DNA from: Iamia majanohamensis
Lineage (GTDB): Bacteria > Actinomycetota > Acidimicrobiia > Acidimicrobiales > Iamiaceae
DNA length: 64,000 bases
Assembly (NCBI RefSeq): GCF_028532485.1
Contig: NZ_CP116942.1
Location: 1,240,001-1,304,000, forward strand
Direction: 5' to 3'
Part shown: positions 25,657-34,814 of the stretch, piece by piece
Layout of the letters: each line of letters starts with the position of its first letter
How positions within the stretch are numbered: position 1 is the stretch's first letter
Notes under the pieces: generated by a model
Told to the model about the DNA's origin: nothing
The model's database searches: none
The model's input: the letters and a program-made list of their open reading frames with translations, nothing else
Made by a program: the position numbers and the translations under genes

Positions 25657-26316
25657 TCAGGGGCAGACGGCCACGGCCCGGACGGGGAAGGTGCCCATGC
25701 CCACCACCGCCGGGGGCAGCGCCGTGAACCGGAAGTCGGTGCCGACCAGGCGGTCGAGGCCGGTGAGGTGCTCGACGACGGGGACGCCTGCGTCGAGGAG
25801 GGCGGTGTGGGCCGGGCGCTCCCCGTCGCCCATGGCGTCGATGTTGACCGAGTCGATGCCGACCACCGAGGCGCCCCCGCGGGCCAGCGCCTCGGCCCCG
25901 GCCCCGGTGAGGTGGGGGTTGGCCTCGTCCCCGTAGGCCGCCGTGCCCCAGCGCTCGTCCCAGCCGGTGAGCACGAGCACGGCGAGGCCCTCGACGTCGT
26001 CGGGCAGCGCGTCCGGGCCGACGGCCGTCGTCCCCCGGGCGTCGACGAGCACCCCGGGGACGTCGACCACCCGGTCGGGGTCGAGCCCGGCCAGGTCGTG
26101 GCCGTCGCCGAAGCGGTGGAAGGGCACGTCGAGGTAGGTGCCGGTGTTGGCCACCATGTCGATCCGGCCGATCTGGAACTCGACGCCGGGGGCGTAGCGG
26201 TCCCGCGACGCCTCGCGGGTGAGGTGGTCGGTGATGACCGGTGCGGGCAGCCCCGGGTAGGTCACGGTGCCGTCGGCGACCGGGTGGCTGAGGTCGAGGG
26301 TGCGCCGGGGGGCCAT
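25657..26316 (-). CDS. cyclase/kynurenine-formamidase-like hydrolase
   Basis: 219 aa of the metal-dependent cyclase family (relatives include KynB arylformamidase). The segment normally HTGTHxDxPxH reads NTGTYLDVPFH (about residues 57-67): Asp, Pro and the last His are kept, but two His positions are Asn and Tyr. The protein may be a divergent subfamily with a changed metal site. Other conserved parts: LDLSHPVADGTVTYPG at the N-terminus and VVGIDSVNID. Leaderless start at ATG 26316 (TACGGT ending 6 nt upstream). Confidence 0.82.
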   Translation of the reverse strand: MAPRRTLDLSHPVADGTVTYPGLPAPVITDHLTREASRDRYAPGVEFQIGRIDMVANTGTYLDVPFHRFGDGHDLAGLDPDRVVDVPGVLVDARGTTAVGPDALPDDVEGLAVLVLTGWDERWGTAAYGDEANPHLTGAGAEALARGGASVVGIDSVNIDAMGDGERPAHTALLDAGVPVVEHLTGLDRLVGTDFRFTALPPAVVGMGTFPVRAVAVCP

Positions 26317-26322
26317 GGCCCC

Positions 26323-26328
26323 ACCGTA
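26323..26328 (-). promoter_or_regulatory. -10 box of leaderless cyclase-family gene
   Basis: TACGGT on the minus strand ends 6 nt before the ATG at 26316. Confidence 0.55.
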
Positions 26329-26433
26329 GGGCCCGTCCCCGCCCCCGTCGCCGGCCCCGCCCGGGTCGGCAGGGACGTGCGGACCGTCGGCAGGATGGGC
26401 GCGACGGAGGTCCCCCCGGGGCCGCGGTGGGGG

Positions 26434-26470
26434 TACTCTCCTCGGCCTGCAGGGTGCCCCGGCGGGGCAC
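26434..26470 (+). promoter_or_regulatory. promoter and leader hairpin of BTAD regulator gene
   Basis: TACTCT (26434-26439) is a -10 box placed ~50 nt before the ATG, so this gene has a leader. The leader carries a perfect 7-bp hairpin, GTGCCCC/GGGGCAC with loop GGC (26454-26470), which could be an operator or an RNA structure. Confidence 0.4.
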
Positions 26471-26489
26471 AGGGTCATCACGAGGTCCC

Positions 26490-29400
26490 ATGTCGTCGGT
26501 CGCACCACCTCAGCCGCTCGAGGTCTCGGTCCTGGGGCCCGTCCGCGCCCGCCGGGCCGGCGAGGACCTGGTCCTCGGCGGGCGTCGCCAGCGGGCCGTG
26601 CTCGCCCGCCTGGCCCTCGCCGGCGGGGAGGCGGTGCCCGCAGCCCGGGTGATCGACGAGCTGTGGCTCGGCGACCCGCCGCCGAGCGCCACCAACACCC
26701 TCCAGAGCTACGTGTCCAACCTGCGGCGGGTGCTGCGGGGCCCGGAGGGCCAGGTCATCGAGCGGGCCGGCGACGCCTACCGCCTGGCCCTGCCGCCCGA
26801 GGCCCTCGCCGCGGCACGCTTCGAGGCCCTGGTCCGGGGGCTGGGGACCGCGGACGACGCCGACGCGGTGGCCCAGGCCGACGAGGCCCTCGCCCTGTGG
26901 CACGGGCCCGCGGTGGCGGACTTCGCCGACGAGCCGTGGGCCCAGGGCGACGCCGTCCGCCTGGAGGAGCTCCGCCTGGCCGCCATGGAGGAGCGCTTCG
27001 ACGCCCTCCTCGCCTCCGGCGGCCACAGCGCCGCGGTCGCCGACCTGGAGGCCGCAGCCGCGGCCCACCCGCTGCGCGAGCGGTTCGCCGGGCAGCTGGT
27101 GCTCGCCCTGTACCGCTGCGGCCGCCAGGCCGAGGCCCTGCGGGCCTACGAGCGCACCCGGTCCCACCTGGCCGACGAGCTGGGCCTCGACCCCGGCCCC
27201 GACCTGGTGCGCCTGGCCGACGCCGTGCTCGTCCACGACCCCGACCTGCTCCACGCCGAGGCGCGGGTCCCCGCCGCCGACCCCGTCGCCCGGGTCGAGG
27301 CGACGCCCGCCGCCCCCCGGGCCCGGGGGGTGCTGGCCACCGGGATCCTGCCCCTGCCACCCGCGGTGGACGAGCGCCGGGGACGCACGGACTTCGTCGG
27401 CCGCGACGCCGAGATGGCGGCCCTGGAGCAGCAGTGGGACCTCGTCACCGAGGGCGACCGCCGTCTGGTGCTGCTCACCGGCGAGCCCGGGGTGGGCAAG
27501 ACCCGCCTGGCCCAGCGCCTGGCCCGCATGGTGCACGAGCAGGGCGGTCCGGTCCTCTGGGGCCGCTGCGCGGCGGAGAACCTGATCGCCTACCAGCCCA
27601 TCGCCGAGGCGGTGCGGACCGCGGTGCGGATGCTCCACCCCGAGCTGGTCCGCACCCTCATCGACCCCCGCCCGGCGCTCGGGCTCGTCCTCCACGACAC
27701 GGTGCCGAGCATCGAGCGGGCCGAGCGCTCCGAGCGCTTCGCCCTCTACGACTCGCTGGCGGACCTCACCGGCGAGGTCAGCGCCGCGGCCCCGGTGCTG
27801 CTGGTGGTGGACGACCTCCAGTGGGCCGACGCCTCCACCCTGGCCCTCCTCCAGCAGGTGCTGGTCGACCACCGCTCGGGGCGGCTCCTCGTGCTGGCGA
27901 CCCTGCGCCGCCCGGCCGGTCGCCCCACCGAGGAGGTCGACCGCCTGCTGGCCGACCTCCACCGCGACCACCTGGTGGCGTCGGTCGAGGTCGAGGGCCT
28001 GTCGGCGCCGGACGTGGGCGCCCTGCTCCGCACCCGGGGGGTGGAGCTCGACGCCGCAGCCGTCGACGCCGTCCGGGACCGCACCGCCGGCAACCCGTTC
28101 TTCATCGAGGCCCTGGTCGACCACGGCGACGACCTGGTCGGGGTCGACGGCCGGTCGCTGCCGACCACCGTGCGCGACGTGCTCGACAGCCGCCTGGCCG
28201 CCATCCCCGCCGACGACGCCCGGGTGCTCACCGCGGCCGCGATCATCGGCCTCCGGGTCGACCTCGACCTCCTGGCCGAGGTGAGCGGCACCGACCCCGA
28301 CGACCTCCTCGACGTGGTCGACCGGGCGGTGGCGTCGGGGCTGCTGGCCGAGGACGAGGACCTGGGCTGGGTCACCTTCCCCCACGCCCTGGTGCGCCAG
28401 GCCCTGGTGGCCCGGACCTCGCGCAACCGCGAAGCACGGATCCACCTCGCCGTCGGCTCCGCCCTCGAGGCCCGGCCGGCGTCGCCCGACCGGGCCCCGC
28501 GGGTGGCCCAGCACCTGCTCGCCGCGGGGCGGGCGTGCCCGCCGGGGCGCGCCGCCCGCGGCGCCCTCGCCGCGGCCGGCGCGGCGGCCTCGGTGGCGGC
28601 CGACGCCGAGGCCCGCACCTGGGCCCGGCGCGCCGCCGAGGTCCTCGAGGGGCTGGCCCCCGAGGCGCGGGAGGGCCTCGACACCGAGGCCGACCTGGTC
28701 GTGGCGGCCAGCAGCCGCAACCTGGCCGAGGTGGACGTGGCCCGGGCCGCCGTCGAGCGGGTCCACGACCGGGCCGCGGCGACCGGCGACGGGCTGCTGC
28801 TCGCCCGGGCCGCCCAGGAGCAGGCCCTGCTCGTCGGCGGCGTGGGGTTCTCCTTCGGGGCCGTCGACCAGGAGCTGCTCGGACGCCTGGAGGAGGCCCT
28901 GGCGGCGCTGCCCGCCGACCACCCGACCGAGCGGTCGGTGCTGCTCTCCTGGATGTCGATCGCCCTCACCGGGGCCGACGACCAGGAGCGCCAGGCCCCC
29001 ATCGCGGCCGAGGCCTGGACCCTCGCCGAGGGCGTGGCCGACCGCCCCGACGTGGTCGCCCTGGCCGCCTTCGCCCGGCACCTGGCCCACGCCGGACCCG
29101 ACGGGCTGGCCGAGCGCCAGCGGGTGCGGCCCGTGCTCCTGGAGGCGACCCGCGACGCGGGGTGGGGCGAGCTGGAGCTGGTCGGCCTGGTCCTCGGCGT
29201 GGTCGACCTGCTGGAGGCGGACCGGGTGCCCGAGTCCGAGGCGGCCCTGGAAGCGGTCCGGAGCCGTCTGGCGGCGGGTGACCCCCGGCCGCTGTTCGAC
29301 GTGTACGTCCACTTCATCGACGCCGCCTTCGCCCTCCTCCGCGGCGACCTGGCCGAGGCCGAGGCCGCCTCCGCCCGCGGCCTCGAGCAGGGGGAGGCGG

Positions 29401-30050
29401 CCCACGGCGGCAACGCCACCCAGGCGTGGGCCGGCCAGCAGTACATGCTGGCCAACTACCGCAGCCAGCTCGGTGGCCTCATCCCGGTGGTGGAGGCCAT
29501 GGTCGAGGAGTTCCCGACCATGGCGGTGTGGCGCGTCGCCCTGGCCACCTGCCAGGCCAACGCCGGGCTGCTGGAGGCGGCGAGGGACACCTACCGGCGG
29601 ACCTACGAGGGCGACGCCCTGCCCCTCCCGCAGAGCTCCACCTGGTACACGACCGTGTGCCAGCTGGCCGAGCTGGCGTGGAACCTCGACGACGCCGACC
29701 TGGCGGCCCGGCTGCTGCCGCTCACCGAGCCGGTCGCCGACCGGGTGGCGGTGACGGGCATGGGCGCGGTGTGCATCGGCCACGTGGCCCGCCACCACGG
29801 CCTGGTCCTCGCCGTGCTGCGGCGCGACGACGAGGCCGTCGAGCTCCTGGAGCGGGCCCGGCGGCGGGCCGAGGAGTGCGGCTTCGGGCCCTGGCTGGTC
29901 CGCACCCAGGTGGAGCTGGCCGCGGTGCGCGAGCGGCGCGGCGGCCCGGGCGACGGGGAGACGGCCGCCGCCCTGCGGGCCGAGGCGCAGGAGGGCGCGG
30001 CCCGCCTCGGCGTGCACCCCTCGCTGCTGCCCGACGACCTCCGGGCCTGA
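26490..30050 (+). CDS. BTAD/SARP-type transcriptional activator with AAA ATPase
   Basis: 1186-aa regulator of the AfsR/SARP style. An OmpR-like winged helix (about 8-100; SYVSNLRRVLRG, AYRLAL) is followed by the bacterial transcriptional activation domain (about 105-245; FEALVRGLG, AVADLEAAAAAHPLRERFAGQLVLALYRCGRQAEALRAYERTR..LADELGLDPGPDL). An AAA/STAND-type ATPase comes next with Walker A LTGEPGVGKTRL (about 328-339) and Walker B LLVVDDLQWADAS. A long helical C-terminus of TPR-like repeats runs from about 650 to 1186. Such proteins hold the DNA-binding part inactive until a ligand and ATP switch them; in actinomycetes they often govern secondary metabolism, but no such cluster is in this window. 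Start ATG 26490 with CGAGG upstream. Confidence 0.9.
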   Translation: MSSVAPPQPLEVSVLGPVRARRAGEDLVLGGRRQRAVLARLALAGGEAVPAARVIDELWLGDPPPSATNTLQSYVSNLRRVLRGPEGQVIERAGDAYRLALPPEALAAARFEALVRGLGTADDADAVAQADEALALWHGPAVADFADEPWAQGDAVRLEELRLAAMEERFDALLASGGHSAAVADLEAAAAAHPLRERFAGQLVLALYRCGRQAEALRAYERTRSHLADELGLDPGPDLVRLADAVLVHDPDLLHAEARVPAADPVARVEATPAAPRARGVLATGILPLPPAVDERRGRTDFVGRDAEMAALEQQWDLVTEGDRRLVLLTGEPGVGKTRLAQRLARMVHEQGGPVLWGRCAAENLIAYQPIAEAVRTAVRMLHPELVRTLIDPRPALGLVLHDTVPSIERAERSERFALYDSLADLTGEVSAAAPVLLVVDDLQWADASTLALLQQVLVDHRSGRLLVLATLRRPAGRPTEEVDRLLADLHRDHLVASVEVEGLSAPDVGALLRTRGVELDAAAVDAVRDRTAGNPFFIEALVDHGDDLVGVDGRSLPTTVRDVLDSRLAAIPADDARVLTAAAIIGLRVDLDLLAEVSGTDPDDLLDVVDRAVASGLLAEDEDLGWVTFPHALVRQALVARTSRNREARIHLAVGSALEARPASPDRAPRVAQHLLAAGRACPPGRAARGALAAAGAAASVAADAEARTWARRAAEVLEGLAPEAREGLDTEADLVVAASSRNLAEVDVARAAVERVHDRAAATGDGLLLARAAQEQALLVGGVGFSFGAVDQELLGRLEEALAALPADHPTERSVLLSWMSIALTGADDQERQAPIAAEAWTLAEGVADRPDVVALAAFARHLAHAGPDGLAERQRVRPVLLEATRDAGWGELELVGLVLGVVDLLEADRVPESEAALEAVRSRLAAGDPRPLFDVYVHFIDAAFALLRGDLAEAEAASARGLEQGEAAHGGNATQAWAGQQYMLANYRSQLGGLIPVVEAMVEEFPTMAVWRVALATCQANAGLLEAARDTYRRTYEGDALPLPQSSTWYTTVCQLAELAWNLDDADLAARLLPLTEPVADRVAVTGMGAVCIGHVARHHGLVLAVLRRDDEAVELLERARRRAEECGFGPWLVRTQVELAAVRERRGGPGDGETAAALRAEAQEGAARLGVHPSLLPDDLRA

Positions 30051-30203
30051 CCCCCGCCCGGTCGGCGCCGGGGTCCGCGGCGCGTCGTCCCTGGTCAGGG
30101 GCATGGGACCGCGCCCCACGCGACGTCCAAGGATCCTCCACCGGCGCGGTCGCACGCTGCGGGTGTCGGAGATGCCGACGCACCCTCACGAAGCGAGACC
30201 GCC

Positions 30204-30932
30204 ATGACCACGACCTTCCGCTCCACCACCGCCGCCGTGCCCGGCACCGATGCCGTGCCCTCGGCGCACCACGAGGCCGTCCCCGCCGCGGCGCGGGGCG
30301 GCAACCGCTGGCCCCTCTTCGGGCTGGCCGGCGCGGTGGCCGGCTTCGCGTCGGTGATGGTGACCATCCCGGACGTCACCGAGGCGCAGGCCCGCCGCGG
30401 CATCAGCGTGGTCGACCAGCTGGAGAGCGGCTCCTACCGCGTCGGCTTCCTGCTCGGCCTGGTCTCGGTGGGCTGCCTGCTCGTCGCCGCCGCCGGGTGG
30501 CGGCGCTGGGCCGAGGAGCGGGCGCCGGGTGACCTGGCCGCCCGCACCGTCGGCCAGGGCCTGGCCGTGACGGCCACGGTCAACGTGATCTTCACCGGGA
30601 TCATGGGCGCCATGGCCATCTACCTGCCGGGCGGCAGCGACGCCGGGCTCGTGTCCCGCCAGCACGTCTTCACCAACTTCGTCCTGCTCGACTTCGGGAG
30701 CCTCCTCGGCTGGTGGGGCGCGGCGGCATCGGCCGTCGCCGTCGCCGTCCTGGCCTTCCGGCGCCCGGGCCTGCTGCCCCGCTGGATGGGCGTGGTGAGC
30801 GTGCTGCTCCTGCTGCCCCCCGTCGCCCTCGCGGTGCTGACCGGCCTCCCCGGCTTCGTCGGGCTCACCCTCCCGATCTGGCTCGCCGTGGTGAGCATCG
30901 GCATGGCCACCTCCCGCCGGGCCCGCGCCTGA
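30204..30932 (+). CDS. polytopic membrane protein, function unknown
   Basis: 242 aa with about six membrane segments after a ~35-residue cytosolic N-terminus. Segments lie near 38-56, 83-102, 120-142, 165-187, 196-215 and 216-235. It resembles DUF4386-like integral membrane proteins by layout only. ATG at 30204, with only a weak GAAGCGAG purine stretch upstream. 153 bp after the regulator gene and 64 bp before the MBL hydrolase gene, all on the same strand. Confidence 0.7.
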   Translation: MTTTFRSTTAAVPGTDAVPSAHHEAVPAAARGGNRWPLFGLAGAVAGFASVMVTIPDVTEAQARRGISVVDQLESGSYRVGFLLGLVSVGCLLVAAAGWRRWAEERAPGDLAARTVGQGLAVTATVNVIFTGIMGAMAIYLPGGSDAGLVSRQHVFTNFVLLDFGSLLGWWGAAASAVAVAVLAFRRPGLLPRWMGVVSVLLLLPPVALAVLTGLPGFVGLTLPIWLAVVSIGMATSRRARA

Positions 30933-30996
30933 GCCGAGCCGCCCGTCCGCCCGGCCGGGGCCCCGGCCCCGGCCCGTCGCACCCAGGAGCCCTCCC

Positions 30997-31815
30997 ATGA
31001 CCCCGCCCGCCCCCCTCCCCGTCGCCCCCGACGTCCACCTCGTGCGCTCGCTGCCCGACGGCGGCGGCCCCCTCCGGGTCGCCATCAACTCCCTCGTCAT
31101 CGGGGGTGAGGAGCCGGTCCTCGTCGACACCGGCGCGGCCACCGGGCGCGACGACTGGTGGCGCCAGGTCGAGGGGCTGGTCGCCCCGGTCGACGTGCGC
31201 TGGATCTTCCTCAGCCACGACGACGCCGACCACCACGGCAACCTCTTCGAGGCCCTGGAGCGCTGCCCCCGGGCGACGCTCGTCGCCAGCGGGGCCATCG
31301 CCCAGCGCCTGGCCGCCCACCGGCGCCTCCCGCTCGAGCGGTGCCGGTGGGTCAACGACGGGGAGTCCTTCGCCGCCGGCGGCCGCGACCTGGTGGCCGT
31401 GCGGCCCCCGGCCTACGACGCCCCGACCACCCGGGGGCTGTTCGACGTCACCTCGGGCGTCTACTGGGCGGCGGACTGCTTCGGCCTCCCGGTGCCCCAC
31501 GCGGTGGACGAGGTCGGCCAGCTCGACCCCGACGTCCAGGTGGAGGGGTCGCTGCTGTGGCACCGCCTGCTCAGCCCCTGGGTCGTCGACGTCGATCCGG
31601 TGCGCTGGACGGCGGCCATCGGGCGGGTGGCCGCCCTCGACCCGCAGGTGCTCGCATCGGCCCACGGGCCGCTCGTGCTCCGCCGGGACGTCGCCCGGGC
31701 CCTCGACCTGCTGGGTGACCTGCCGGGCATGCCCCCGGCGCCGCTGCCCGGCCAGGCCGACCTCGAGGCCGAGGTCGCCGCCCTGGCCGCCCTGGCGCCC
31801 CCCACCCCGGCCTGA
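30997..31815 (+). CDS. metallo-beta-lactamase-fold hydrolase
   Basis: 272 aa. The metal motif is FLSHDDADHHGN (HxDxDH form of HxHxDH/HxExDH), preceded by PVLVDTGAATG and followed by further ligand regions (GVYWAADCFG with Asp; LASAHGPLV with the last His). The HDDADH form and the YWAADCFG block are closest to the diiron oxygen/NO-reductase-type (ODP) MBL group, but no flavodoxin domain is attached. Soluble; substrate unknown. ATG 30997 with AGGAG about 7 nt upstream (CCAGGAGCCCTCCC). Confidence 0.85.
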   Translation: MTPPAPLPVAPDVHLVRSLPDGGGPLRVAINSLVIGGEEPVLVDTGAATGRDDWWRQVEGLVAPVDVRWIFLSHDDADHHGNLFEALERCPRATLVASGAIAQRLAAHRRLPLERCRWVNDGESFAAGGRDLVAVRPPAYDAPTTRGLFDVTSGVYWAADCFGLPVPHAVDEVGQLDPDVQVEGSLLWHRLLSPWVVDVDPVRWTAAIGRVAALDPQVLASAHGPLVLRRDVARALDLLGDLPGMPPAPLPGQADLEAEVAALAALAPPTPA

Positions 31816-31843
31816 GCGGGACGTCGGGGCGGGCCCGGCGTCC

Positions 31844-33271
31844 TCACCAGTGGCGCGGGTACCAGCCGATGTTGGCCGGGGACCGGGGATCGATGCCGCC
31901 CGGGTCGACGAGCAGGGCGAGCACCACCCTGCGGGTCGGGAGGTCGAGGGCGCGGTTGGCCGGTCCGAGGAGCTGGCGGACGGTGCCCCCGGGGGTGAGC
32001 TCCACGCAGCCGCGGGCCTCGACGCCCCGGTAGATCGCGAGCAGCTCGCTGGCGCCGGCGACCGCGGCGGCGCCGAAGTCGGCCACGCAGCACGACAGCA
32101 GGCGGCCCCAGCGCTCCAGGTCACCGCACGTGCGGGCCCGGGCCAGGCGGAGGCCCTCGCGCTCGCAGCCGTCGAGGCGGGCCAGCCGGGCGCTGGCCGG
32201 GACCGGCGTGGCCGGGTCCGGGCGGGGGCCGGTGACCGGGGCCCGGCGGCCCCCGTGGTCGGCGCCGGCGGGCAGGGCGGGCGCGGCCGGCGTCGGGTCG
32301 CGACGGCGCGCCGCCCGCCCGGTGCCCAGGTCCACGGTGAGGTCGACGGTGGCGGGGGAGGGGCGGGGGGTGCGGGGTCGTGCGGGGGGCCGGCGTGGGG
32401 CGGCCGCGCCCCGGGCCCGGGCCGGGGTGCGGGGCGGGCGCGGCCCGGGGTCGGTGACGACGAGGGACCGGCAGCGGTCGGCCAGCGCCGGGAGGCGGCC
32501 CGGGAGCGTGGTGGGCAGGCGGGGGGCGACGTCGGGCCAGAGCCGGGCGACCTCGCGCAGCGTCCCGAGCTCGCCGACGGCGTCGAGCAGCACCCGCTCC
32601 GCCCGCTGCGGCCCGAGGGCGCGGAGCACCGGGCGCCAGGCGGCCAGGTCGTCGACCGAGGCGACGGCGACCCCGGTGGCCGCCGCCGCGTCGAGCACAC
32701 GGACCAGCCGGTCGGGCTGGAGCACCTCGGCGCCGGCCAGGGCCAGGCCGACGGCCCCGAGGCCCACCGCGGCGCCGTCGCCGGGACCGGCCAGGGCCCG
32801 GGCCAGGGCGCGGACGAGGGGCCGGGTCGCGACCCCGAAGCCCCGACGCGCCGCGGTCCGGGCGTCGGGCGCGGCCAGCAGGGGCGCGGCCCACGGGGGG
32901 ACGCGGTCGACGGCGGCGGCACCGTGGTCGTAGGCGGCGCCGAGCAGCGGGTGGCCGGCGCCGCCGAGGGTGGCCACCGGGTCGGTCGCGGCGGCGGGGG
33001 ACCAGGCCCCGGCGGCGGCGACCGCTGCCTCCAGGGCGGCGGCCAGGGCGGCGCGCGCCTCGCAGCGGTCCCGGCCCCGGCGGCGAGCCGCGTCGTCGAG
33101 GCAGGCGACCGCGGCCGACGGGGCCCGGGTGAGGTCGACCTCGTGGCCGGCCTCGGGCACCAATAGGCCCACCGCCACGCGGCCCCGGCCGGGGTGGAGG
33201 GCAAGCACGGGCCGGCCCGCCACCACCACCTCCGCCGTCCCTGCGACCCCGACCCCGCTCACCTCCGGCAC
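31844..33271 (-). CDS. PcfJ-like domain protein
   Basis: 475 aa. Most of the protein is Ala/Arg/Leu-rich helical sequence without a recognisable motif. A Pro/Arg-rich hinge (about 290-360) leads to a C-terminal block resembling the PcfJ-like family: LLSCCVADFG, then LLAIYRGVEARGCVELTPGG and VRQLLGPANRALD, matching the CVGSY / I..G....EV / Q..G..N layout. PcfJ-like proteins are known mainly from conjugative plasmids; their function is unclear. The first GTG (33271) is preceded 7 nt upstream by TTGTGT; GTG 33262 is an alternative. Divergent from the secreted hydrolase gene. No other conjugation genes are nearby. Confidence 0.65.
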   Translation of the reverse strand: MPEVSGVGVAGTAEVVVAGRPVLALHPGRGRVAVGLLVPEAGHEVDLTRAPSAAVACLDDAARRRGRDRCEARAALAAALEAAVAAAGAWSPAAATDPVATLGGAGHPLLGAAYDHGAAAVDRVPPWAAPLLAAPDARTAARRGFGVATRPLVRALARALAGPGDGAAVGLGAVGLALAGAEVLQPDRLVRVLDAAAATGVAVASVDDLAAWRPVLRALGPQRAERVLLDAVGELGTLREVARLWPDVAPRLPTTLPGRLPALADRCRSLVVTDPGPRPPRTPARARGAAAPRRPPARPRTPRPSPATVDLTVDLGTGRAARRRDPTPAAPALPAGADHGGRRAPVTGPRPDPATPVPASARLARLDGCEREGLRLARARTCGDLERWGRLLSCCVADFGAAAVAGASELLAIYRGVEARGCVELTPGGTVRQLLGPANRALDLPTRRVVLALLVDPGGIDPRSPANIGWYPRHW

Positions 33272-33357
33272 CCGCCCGACACAACCACACCGCAGCGCGG
33301 GGAACAAGGGTTCGCTCGGGCCGATCCGGGTGCGCGGCCCCCCGGCGCGGGGTCGCC

Positions 33358-33363
33358 TACGTT
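33358..33363 (+). promoter_or_regulatory. -10 box of leaderless lipase-like gene
   Basis: TACGTT ends 7 nt before the GTG at 33371. Confidence 0.55.
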
Positions 33364-33370
33364 CGGCGCC

Positions 33371-34594
33371 GTGCCCACGCCTCGCCCCCGCCTCGCCGCC
33401 GCCGTGCTCGCCGCCCTCGTCCTGCTGGTCGCCGCCTGCTCGTCCGACGACGAGGGGAGCGACGCCACCACCACGACCGCGCCCGGGGGCGACGCCGCCC
33501 CGTCCGCACCGGGCGAGGAGGGCGGGGCCACCGGCGTGGAGGACCTCGAGCAGTGGACCGAGCGGGGGCCCTACGGGGTCGGCTCCCAGCAGCTGGCCCT
33601 GGCCGACGGCCGCCGGGTGGTCGTCTGGTACCCGGCCGAGGAGGGGGCGGGGACCGAGGAGCCGGTGGAGACCTTCGACATCGCCTCGCTCCTCAACCCC
33701 GACCTGCAGGCCCAGATCCCGGCGGAGATGCGGGTGCAGTACCCGATCCCGGCTGCGCCCGGCGCTGAGCCGGACGCCTCGGGGGGCCCGTACCCCGTCG
33801 TGCTGTTCAGCCACGGCTTCGCCGGCTTCCCGGAGCAGTCGGCCGACCTCGTCACCCACCTCGCCTCCTGGGGCTACGTGGTGGCCGCACCCGACCACGT
33901 GGAGCGCTCGCTCAGCGGGCTGCTCGGCACCGCGGCCCAGGGCGTGGCCGAGCGGGAGGACGTCGACGTGCTCGACGAGACCCTCGACCTGGTGGTCGCC
34001 CAGGGCGACGACGACGCCTCGCCGCTGTCGGGCCTGGTCGACGCCGAGCAGGTCGCCGTCGCCGGGCACTCGGCCGGCGCCGGGGCCGCCTACCGGATGG
34101 CCTCCTCCGACGACCGGATCGACGCGGTCGCCACCTACTCGGTCGGCACCGGGGGCGACGAGGGCCTGCCGGAGGCACCGGACGTGCCCGCCCTGGTGAT
34201 GCTGGGCGAGCGGGACGGCATCATCCCGCCGGAGGCGACCCGGGAGGTCTACGAGGGGCTGTCGGCCCCCCGGTACCTGGTCGAGGTGCCCGACTCCGGG
34301 CACCTGGTCTTCAGCGACCTGTGCCTCATCGGCGCCGAGCAGGGTGGGCTGATCGGCATCGTCGAGGCCATCGAGCTGCCCATCCCCGACGACCTGAAGG
34401 CGCTGGGCAGCGACGGCTGCGACACCGCCGAGTACCTGCCCGCCGACGAGGCCTTCCCCTCGATCGACTCCCTCTCGATCGCCTTCCTCGACGGCTACCT
34501 GCGCGGCGACGCCGCCGCGGTCGACGCCCTGGCCGCCTGGCCCGAGGACGGCCTGCCCGGCCAGCCCCCGGTCACCCTCACCGTCGACGCCTGA
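33371..34594 (+). CDS. lipoprotein alpha/beta hydrolase (PAF-acetylhydrolase-like)
   Basis: 407 aa. Lipoprotein signal with lipobox VAAC (Cys about residue 22), Thr/Ala/Gly-rich linker, then an alpha/beta-hydrolase domain: VVLFSHGFAGFPEQSADLV (oxyanion strand), nucleophile elbow GHSAG with Ser near residue 232, acid region LGERDGIIPPEA, and His in VPDSGHLVFSD. Layout and the VVWYPAEEG opening fit platelet-activating-factor acetylhydrolase-like or chlorophyllase-like lipases acting outside the membrane. Convergent with the gene at 34916; three palindromic repeats lie between them. Confidence 0.86.
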   Translation: MPTPRPRLAAAVLAALVLLVAACSSDDEGSDATTTTAPGGDAAPSAPGEEGGATGVEDLEQWTERGPYGVGSQQLALADGRRVVVWYPAEEGAGTEEPVETFDIASLLNPDLQAQIPAEMRVQYPIPAAPGAEPDASGGPYPVVLFSHGFAGFPEQSADLVTHLASWGYVVAAPDHVERSLSGLLGTAAQGVAEREDVDVLDETLDLVVAQGDDDASPLSGLVDAEQVAVAGHSAGAGAAYRMASSDDRIDAVATYSVGTGGDEGLPEAPDVPALVMLGERDGIIPPEATREVYEGLSAPRYLVEVPDSGHLVFSDLCLIGAEQGGLIGIVEAIELPIPDDLKALGSDGCDTAEYLPADEAFPSIDSLSIAFLDGYLRGDAAAVDALAAWPEDGLPGQPPVTLTVDA

Positions 34595-34673
34595 GCTCGC
34601 CGGCGGTCACCGGGGGGCGGGGCCCCTGCGCCGCCCGGCTCGCCCCGCCCGGCCTCGGCCGGGCCCTGGTCGC

Positions 34674-34718
34674 TTCTGGTCTGAGATGGTGCTCCGCAGG
34701 GCTTGATCCCAGACCGGA
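34674..34718. repeat. palindromic repeat, copy 1 of 3
   Basis: 45-bp element: TTCTGGTCTGAGAT at the left, GATCCCAGACCGG at the right, with an inner GCTCCGCAGGGC. The dyad is less perfect than in copy 2. Preceded by GTCGC like copy 3. Confidence 0.85.
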
Positions 34719-34743
34719 CCGGGCGAGGGGTTCGTTCCGTCCG

Positions 34744-34789
34744 TTCTGGTCTGAGATGGTGCCCTGCAGGGCCTGATCCGAGACCAGAA
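34744..34789. repeat. palindromic repeat, copy 2 of 3
   Basis: 46-bp element, the best dyad: TTCTGGTCTGAGAT against ATCCGAGACCAGAA, with the perfect inner palindrome GCCCTGCAGGGC at the centre. It starts 70 bp after copy 1. Confidence 0.9.
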
Positions 34790-34814
34790 TCGGTGGGCTC
34801 GGGAGTCGGGTCGC

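Noticed and set aside
31844-34303. Extended 819-codon version of the PcfJ-like protein
   Set aside because: The upstream extension is the antisense of the secreted hydrolase gene; the supported start is GTG 33271 or 33262.
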